Assembly (NCBI GenBank): GCA_002633025.1
Contig: NMRB01000436.1
Span: 82,170 to 146,169 of the forward strand
DNA from: Notospermus geniculatus
Lineage: Eukaryota > Nemertea > Pilidiophora > Heteronemertea > Lineidae
Length of the DNA: 64,000 nt
Direction of reading: 5' to 3'
Part shown: piece after piece, positions 27,201 to 36,200 of the stretch
Numbering within the stretch: position 1 is the stretch's first letter
Layout of the letters: the number at the start of each line of letters is the position of its first letter
Program-made: the position numbers and the translations under genes
Notes under the pieces: generated by a model
The model's database searches: none
What the model saw: only the letters and a program-made list of their open reading frames with translations
Told to the model about the DNA's origin: nothing

Positions 27201-30200
27201 TGAAGGCGTGACAGACGGACGCACGCACGCACACAAACACCATGACCAAAAACAATATGGTTCCCGATCTTAGTGATCGGGAACCATAATAACCCTGATG
27301 ATCATAGATCAAGATCAAGGTCAGAGGTCAAACTTCCCAAAAAACTGATAAACAATGAATGAAACTCACTGAACAGAAAGTGGATGGTATAACTTATAGT
27401 ACCGTAGAGACCCCTATTATCCAGTAGTCTTGAACGTTAGTTGTGGTGTTGATATTTTTGGTGACTGCCGGGGAGGGGAATGTGGGTGGTAGCCCTGCAT
27501 TCAGAGACTTTAGTGAAAAGTCTCTCTGAATGCAGGGCAGCTGACAGGGATCTGTGGTTATAAGTATTTATTAGCAAATGCAGATTTGTAGGGAAATGGA
27601 AGGGCTGGGGAGATATTCATCCTGCGAAAAACGTTTTCAGCAAAAAAAAATAAACAGAGAAACTGACACGTGAAAAAATAAAAACTCCTAGCGCAAGGGT
27701 CGAACCCGGCGCCCCGGATTCAGAGCCGACGCTCTACCGATGCGCCAGCCGGCCACGTCATGACGGTGGCTGCTCAATAAATGTTTATAAACATATCCCA
27801 GCTACTCAACATACATTTTTATGTTAATTAAAAATGACGTTGCAAATCAGAATAATCTTCCAAAAATCGCATTTCACAACATCCACAGAGCAAGTCCCCA
27901 GCAAATCTGTCAGCATATCGCTACATAATGTACCCATCTACGTTCACAGTCACTAAAAACGTGAACCAACCGTCCGGTATATTCCATCTGAACATTAGGT
28001 GCATATTTCCTATGAGTCCAGTTCTATTGATTGACCCGTGACAAGTCTTTGGCTAGCTTCGCTGTTGGCCGCTACGCGGCCCTTGGGCCTTTGCGTCGAG
28101 AGGTTGAACTATATTCTGTAGCCCCATTGCCGTAAAATGCAAAGCACTGAAGATGTTGGGAAATACTTAACATTCATTTCTCTTAAGACCAGTGCATTAT
28201 ATCCTTGTGCACCTCCCCCGCTTGAATATGAATGAGGAAAGGGCCTACTTTTAGTCCATTCAGGTTGATTGGTTCGCACCTGCTGTTGGAAGTTGATTGA
28301 CGTTCTATGACAATGTGTGGTTGGCGAGGACCGCATATCGTGCATACTTATGATTAAGGGTGTACATGTAAGCACTTTCTGAATTCACTTGAGTGTGGCT
28401 TTAATTTCTTCTCAACGACCCTAGAAAACCTGATCGGAGGTTTTCTTTTCTCATTTTCAGCACCATATACGCGAAATTACAACGAGCTATGGGTGACAGG
28501 TCCTTTGGACTATGAAAAACAAAACAATTATAATATGTCCATATACGCCGAAGACGTTTTTGGGACAGGGATCCCTCCTAACAACCCAACTCCGCTGAAA
28601 ACCAACAAGCACGAAGTTGCAGTGCAAGTCATCGATGTCAACGAACGGCCAGGATTCTCTGTAACAAAGTCAACCTGTGAGGTGTACGAAAACACGGTAA
28701 GCAACAAAATACATGTATGTAGGCCTATATACGCCTATAGTTGACCTCTCCATCAAGGACACCCCAAGGAGGGACAGGTGGTGTCCTTAATTAACAGGCG
28801 TCCTGATTACCGAGAGGAGAGAACGAAACAACCGATTTTGAACTAAACGTTGTGGAGGTGTCCATTATCAAGGGAGATTTCAAATTATATATGGGCCAGA
28901 GAAAGTGTCCCTCGAACTAGCATTTCTATTATTTCCCTATTGTTCGAAGTACACTTTCTCTGGCCCACCCTGTAGAATTAGAAGTTTGATTCCATGCAAC
29001 TGCCCAGCTGTTCGTCTTTCCCCAGCACAGTGGGCCTTAACGGTAAGAAAGTGCAAAAAAAAGTTAAGGCGATAAAACCTGTACTAGGTGTTACCCAATC
29101 CCATGGAGAATCGACCCATGAAGAAACGAAAAAAATCGGTTGGGAATTTTTTGTGAAATACGTGTTTTTCAAATTCATGTACATTTTCCTGTACATTTAT
29201 GTATATACAAAGTATATAGCAAAGCCCTACCCGTAGTTGCTATTTTCAGCGTATTTTACATTAGATTACACTTTTACGGGATTCTTCATGGAGCATTTGA
29301 TAGAAACCACCCAGATATATTTTCGCAGATGAAATATCAAAACCACAAAATTGGGTAGTTTGTCCCTTAAAATTCAATGTTAGGTCCTAAGTCAAATAAT
29401 GAGTTTTGGTAGCGAGGTACATTTATAGAACAAAGAAACGAGCAAATCCAAAATGTGATATTCATATCTATATCAACAAACAGCTGGCCCAACAAGGTTC
29501 TTTCTTCTTCTTGGGGATCTTTTAAATCACCCCCAACAGAGTTACTAATTGTATTATTACTGTTATGTTAATTTTCCAGTCTTTCTTCAATTTGTAATAT
29601 TTCTCATTTTACCTGATGAGGGCTAGCAGGATGCTGCCGAAAACGTTTGTACTGTGTATATAGTGTAATATATAGAATGGATATGAATATCACATTTTGG
29701 ATTTGCTCGTTTCTTTGGTTCTACAAATAATGAGTGGTCAAAACAACCCCAATAACAATTTGATATTTTGTCAGCTGGAATTAATTACGGTAATTTCCAC
29801 CTAATGCTCCATGGAGAACCCTGTAAAAGTGAAATCGACTGCAAAATGTCCTGAAATTGGAAACTGCGGGAAGGAATTTGTCATACACTTTGTATATACA
29901 TAAATGTACAGGAAAATGTACATGAATTTGAAAAACACATATTTCACAAAAATTTCCCAACCGATTTTTTTTCGTTTCTTCATGTGTCGATTCTCCATGG
30001 TATTGGGTGACACCTAGTACAGGTTTTATCGCCTTAACTTTTTTTTGCACTTTCTTACCGTTAAGGCCCACTGTGCCAGTGATTTATAATGTCCCATCTT
30101 GAATTATCAAGAACTACGGTCACTTCGCCTTCGGACTACGCATCACTTAAGTAGACAGAGAGGGCCGTATGCACGGGTCATACTTTCATTAAAGTGTAGT

Positions 30201-33200
30201 CTCGCGCAACCAGCCCCTCGGTCATACTCCGAGGTCGCTAGACCGAGGGTCTGGCACGGGACGAAATTCCCATTGAATTTTCTTATTCCGAAAATTCAGA
30301 ATAAGAGGAGCTTCGCTGATTGGCTAGTCACTACCAATGCGTCATGGATCTCAAAAGTTAGTGACGTAGGCTGCAGGAGAATAATGGCTGCGCCCAGATC
30401 ACTCGAAGCGTGAAAATTAGCGAGATGAATCGCCTCAATCTGTGTTGTGAAGTCAATTTATAGTGTCTTTCATTGGAATTCCGACAGGTATATGTATATA
30501 ATTTTTCGATTGAGGACGAAATTGTGGTATAAAATGTGCGGTAGGGCTAACAGCAAAGGCTACAAATACTGCAGTTTTACTCGCACGCTGAATGCTTTTT
30601 GCTTTGATTGTGCATTGTGTTTTACGTCATCGGCGGTAGATTGTCCGCCATGATGGTTTTTACAAGCAAAAGGTACCATCTGGACCAGACTCTAAAATTG
30701 AAAATTGCAGAGACTGGTGGCACGAGACTAATTAAAGCGTGACTTTTTTCAATGCTTCAAGCATTGAGAAAGTCTAACTTAAGCTATACTTTAGGCTAAA
30801 GTGCGACCCGTGAATACGGCCCAGAGTGTAGTCGAAGGTGCAGCCTTAAGCTACGTTTAGCTGACACGCGGAATGCGGATTGCGGAAGCGGAAAATTCAA
30901 TGCATTTTCGCATGCAACATATCGCTTCCGCCGGGGATTCCGCGTCCCCGTTCCGCATTCCGGATGTGTGGTAAACGCAGCTTCAAGATGGTGATTTACA
31001 CTCGCTGAGGATGTTTCCTATCATATCATATTTGCCTTATGCCCGTATCACACTGTCCCGAAATTAGACACCCGATGGCCACACGATTATGGAATTTTGA
31101 ATTTTGCGTGAAGATGGCCCCGAATTCAACTTCCAGAATCTTGCAAATTTTCGCTCCCAACCAGGGTCTTCTTCAGGCTGGCACTTATCAGTAAGATTTC
31201 CTAGCGTTTCCATTAATTCGTGTGGCCATCGGGTGTCAAGTTCGGGACAGTGTGACACGGGCATCAGTAGCCTACATGTACAGTACAATTGTAAGACTCG
31301 TCAAGGTCGACGATTTGAATCGAATGAATTTACGCCCGCTTCTTCTGAACAAAAGTGTCTTTACAGCCGATCGGAACAACAGTGAAGACTGGTATTTACC
31401 CATTTCGGGCATACGACGTAGATAAGTATCCAGGGCCTAACTGCCTCGGGAAGTGGCCGGATTCGGTAGAATACTTCCTCGAGGGCGTGTTTAGCGAACT
31501 TTTCACGATGCATACAGTTAACGTGACCAAGCAGAAACACCAGGACGGATACATAGTGGTCAACAAACTGATCGATAGAGAGGAACCTGCTAACCCAAAG
31601 GATAAAGAATTCACCTTGTGTAAGTGTTTAGAAATGTATCTTTGTTGCCCTGGAAATCAGTAAAATTTTCAAAAACCGATCGACGAATATCTCTGCGGCC
31701 ATCAAACTGTGATAGGTGATCAATAGGTGATAAATATACTGTTCATAAGACTCCATATCTATCACCGACACGTATTCTCGTAAGGGTTGACATGCTCTTT
31801 TTAAAATGACGCCTGAGAAATGTTGGATGTGACAGACACCTCGACCCGATCAGAAAACAAGATGACATTGTAAATGTCGTATGGTTCCCGATAGTACAGG
31901 TGCTTCTACCGGTACATGAATGGTAGATTGATCGAGATGAAGGCACGTTGATAGAGATCAGACAAAAAGGTACCGTAGAAAAGGTACCGGCAATAAAGGG
32001 ACTAGGTAAAAAGGTACAGTTAAAAAGGTACTGGGTAAAAGAAGTTACTAGGTAAAAAGGTACAGAAAAAGGAATTAACCTAACCTCTACCACAGGCAGA
32101 GATATTTCAAATTATAAAGTTTGACCTTGACCTTTGATCATCAAGGCCGTTGCATAATCGAATTGGGCATCATCGATAACCTAAGTATGGGTGATATCAT
32201 GCCTCTACTTCTACCACAGGCAGAGATATTTCAACTTACCAAGTTTGACCTTGACCTTGACCTCTGATCATCGAGGTTGTTGCATAATCGAAATCGGCAT
32301 CACCAACAACCTAAGTATGGCTGATATCATACCTCTATCTCTACCACAGGCAGAGATATTTCAAATTATCAAGTTTGATATATCAAAATCTCATGATATT
32401 TCAATCACCCGGACACGTGAGGCTGAGAATTTTAACACAGTCCGGTCCTTGGATAAGCAGGCATGAACTGAGACTTGTTTCATGTTGCTCAGTTGACAAT
32501 ATGGCAAGTTATCTCAAAATATCAAATTTGTGATATCNNNNNNNNNNNNNNNNNNNNNNNNNNNNNNNNNNNNNNNNNNNNNNNNNNNNNNNNNNNNNNN
32601 NNNNNNNNNNNNNNNNNNNNNNNNNNNNNNNNNNNNNNNNNNNNNNNNNNNNNNNNNNNNNNNNNNNNNNNNNNNNNNNNNNNNNNNNNNNNNNNNNNNN
32701 NNNNNNNNNNNNNNNNNNNNNNNNNNNNNNNNNNNNNNNNNNNNNNNNNNNNNNNNNNNNNNNNNNNNNNNNNNNNNNNNNNNNNNNNNNNNNNNNNNNN
32801 NNNNNNNNNNNNNNNNNNNNNNNNNNNNNNNNNNNNNNNNNNNNNNNNNNNNNNNNNNNNNNNNNNNNNNNNNNNNNNNNNNNNNNNNNNNNNNNNNNNN
32901 NNNNNNNNNNNNNNNNNNNNNNNNNNNNNNNNNNNNNNNNNNNNNNNNNNNNNNNNNNNNNNNNNNNNNNNNNNNNNNNNNNNNNNNNNNNNNNNNNNNN
33001 NNNNNNNNNNNNNNNNNNNNNNNNNNNNNNNNNNNNNNNNNNNNNNNNNNNNNNNNNNNNNNNNNNNNNNNNNNNNNNNNNNNNNNNNNNNNNNNNNNNN
33101 NNNNNNNNNNNNNNNNNNNNTCTTCAACAGATGTCAACGCCCGTGACAGTAGGGGAATGAGAAACGCAAACGGTAACGAAGTGGCGGTCGAATGTCAGAT

Positions 33201-36200
33201 TCTGGATGTCGACGATCACCCTACCATATGCAAGGACTACAAATTTGAGGCCAATTTGAAGGAAAACACACCATTCGATACCAAAATACTCACGGTGGAA
33301 TGTTCAGATGGCGACGATGTAGCGACCCATCCGATCACTTATAAAATCAAGGACGTCGGCATTGAGGCAGACGCGACAACAGCGGACCGATATTTCCATT
33401 TCGGAAAAAGCGGGACGTCACCCATCATGACAACCAAACAAAGACTCGATGTTGAGGGAGGGACTTTGGTGAGCGAAAGTTTTTACTTATCAACCACAGA
33501 CTTCAAGCTAGACTGGTCCCCTGTCGTAGTGCACTGCATTGACTACTACGACAGGCATCTTGAGACCCAACTCGGCATGTGATTGGTCAAGCAGAGGTCA
33601 TCAACGGTCGCGCCATGAGATCATCATCTATTTTTAGAGACTCCCGCAACGTTACGAGTCTTTATTGCTCATTTGCATACGTGTGTCAGAATTCAGGCAA
33701 ACATGGCAGACGCGGCCTGTCGTAGTAGTGGAGGAACGGAGCGGTACGACAGGGGACCAGTCTAAAGGCCTGTCCACACGATCCGATTTTCTTCCGATTA
33801 TCATCCGATTTCCCATCCAACATTCGTCCGATTTCTCATCCTACAACGTTCAACAAGTCTGGACAACGTCCAACGTCATCCAACAAAAATCGGATCGTGT
33901 GGACGGACCTTAACTTCAAGCGGTATCCGCTAATTTGTGTCGTCATGACTCACTCCGAGTCTCACAATTACCGATAAAACAGTATTCTCTGTACTCCAAC
34001 TATACTGTGAATGAAAGTTATTAAAGCCAACCTGATCACACGAGTCGACATCACTAAGTTTACTATGTTTCGCAAAATGTTCGGCGAAATGCTCTTGAAA
34101 ATAAATAACCAGTCGGCCAGACTCACGCAAAGGAGCCGTGATTCTTGAAGGAAACTTTAATACAGTGTAGGCTAACCATGTTGGGCATGTACTCTTTCAG
34201 TTGAAATTTAAAGTGCTGGCAACGCAGGGGGCTGCCTTCTCGCAGATGTCTACAACCCTCACGATGGAAATACAAGTGATCGGTACCAATGACCATCCCC
34301 CAACAATGGACAAAGACTTCTACAACTTCTTCGTTGCGTTTGACGAAAAGGATGGTTTTGTAATAGGCAAGATATCGGCAAGTGATAAAGACCGACGTGA
34401 GTAATCAATATTTCACGTCCTCAGCAGTAGCTCCTCGCAGTCCTACATATACATATCTACTCTAAAGCTTGGAATCCACTGCTGATTTTCTGCATTGCGA
34501 CTTGTTTTGCAACCTGCTACCTCCGATTGAATACGATCGCAAGGAACTGATACCGGGCGCCGACCGACTGCCGGCCAGTTGCAAAGCAAGTCGCAACGCA
34601 AAATCAGCTTGAAAATCAATGGCGGATTCCTCGCTTTAGGAGGCCCTTTCCCACCTTTTCAAATGACTCTTCGGCAATAGCGTCAAACAAGTCAAACTTA
34701 GATGTCCGGACCCCAGATTCGGAGTCGGACTGGAGGTGTTATGAGACAACCCACAATGAAGTAATCCTCGACTGCAAATTTATACTTGTGGGCTACTGGC
34801 ATCGACAACGACACCTTATTCACGAGCATCTAGCACTGCGTCCGTTCATACCGTTATATCCGATTCTGCCATCGCGCATGTTGGACCGCATGATGCGCAG
34901 TGTGGATTCTCAATTAAGACAACCCTTTCTCCTTTCAGCTAATTCTACCATGAGTTACTTCTTAGTAGAGAAGGCAGAGGGCATCATGCTGGGCACCAGG
35001 TCAGGAAACGTCTACGTGGATTACACGAACATTGAAGCCGACAGTATCATTGACGACAAGACGCTGAAGAAGAACCACAAATACTGGATGAGTGCACGAG
35101 CAAAGGACAACCGCGAAGGACAAACATCATATTATTCCGAGTGAGTACTCCGGCGGATGTGAAAGTAATGGGAGTCTTAGAAATACATGTCCTAATCTAC
35201 TATTGCAAAGTCATAGGCCTATTCGAGTGGTCACGTCTCTGTAGCCGTATACCATCCCTCATCTTGAACACTAAAACGAGACTCAGATTCCTGGGGGACT
35301 ACGGGGTCACATCAGGTTGGTACTTAAAGCCCCCCGCACACGGTGGGCATCTTGCTGAGCAAAGTTCCACACGTAGCACTTTCCTCAGCAAGATTCGCCC
35401 CGTGTGCGGGCAAATTTTGTGCATTTTCCTGCGTCACGTCACGTCGCGCCCAATGTGTGAATACGAAGTGAGGATCGTTTTGAGAAGAGTTACATGTAGT
35501 AGCAAAAATGATTTTCAAAGATGTCATTGAAAGGGTAAAGATTTGCAGCCTTTTGGAAAGTCGATCCGTTAGGTTAAGTACACAGTTCGGAAAAACGTCT
35601 ATGTCTATAATAGCATCTATCTTATGTTCCTGTCTGTGTAAAAAGGGGTAGAAGAAAGGAACACGAGGGAGAAATGGTCACTAAACACTGATTCCTTCTC
35701 TCTATTTTTACTTACAGTCACGTGTACATTCGTGTAAACACGTACGAAAAGAAGAAAGTAATGATTAAGATAGAGGTCGCTGTCAGCATAGATGATTTTA
35801 CAGCAGCACAGGTCACAGATTTCGAACAGAGTATATCCAACATTTGCAAGCCGTGCAAAGGTCTTTGTCCCGAGAAAACTTCCAAAGGATCCAAGTAAGT
35901 GGATGCTCCATTTGTACCATCTGTACGCGCAAGTGGTATTCACCTGAATTCCTGTTACGCCGTAAAATGATCATAATGGTTGCGATCGAAAAGGCAAAAA
36001 CTGAAGATACGGCGACGCCGAAAGATGGACGTCATGATCACTGATCAGAAATTGAGAACTGTACGGCGGTCATGATGAAAGCACTTGTTGAAGAATGTCG
36101 TAGGCTATACAGAAGTTCGTCACCCACTGAAAATGGGGGGGGGGGGATGTTGATGTGCTCATCATGACATAAGTTGCTATCTTTTTTATATTCTTCAGCA

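Larger units (their letters stand above)
23888..27290 (+). repeat. Composite GGTTCCCGAT-family repeat, copy 2
   Basis: It has the same order of blocks as copy 1: AAGATGACATTCTAAATGTC start, GATAGAGATCA units, then here a run of AAAAGGTACT units (about 24003-24115), the TTTGACCTTGACC units, and the terminal GATCGGGAACC hairpin at about 27258-27288. It is split by three later insertions at 24668-25418, 25451-26160 and 26292-27133. Confidence 0.65.

Noticed and set aside
28978-30071. Mirror-image frames on both strands sharing GLNGKKVQKKVKAIKPVLGV
   Set aside because: They are the two arms of a foldback element read on opposite strands. No full gene or transposase motif is present.
32475-33582. 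Long open frames of 200-350 codons across 32.5-33.6 kb
   Set aside because: They consist mostly of the N gap. Only exon 7 (33131-33468) is real coding sequence.
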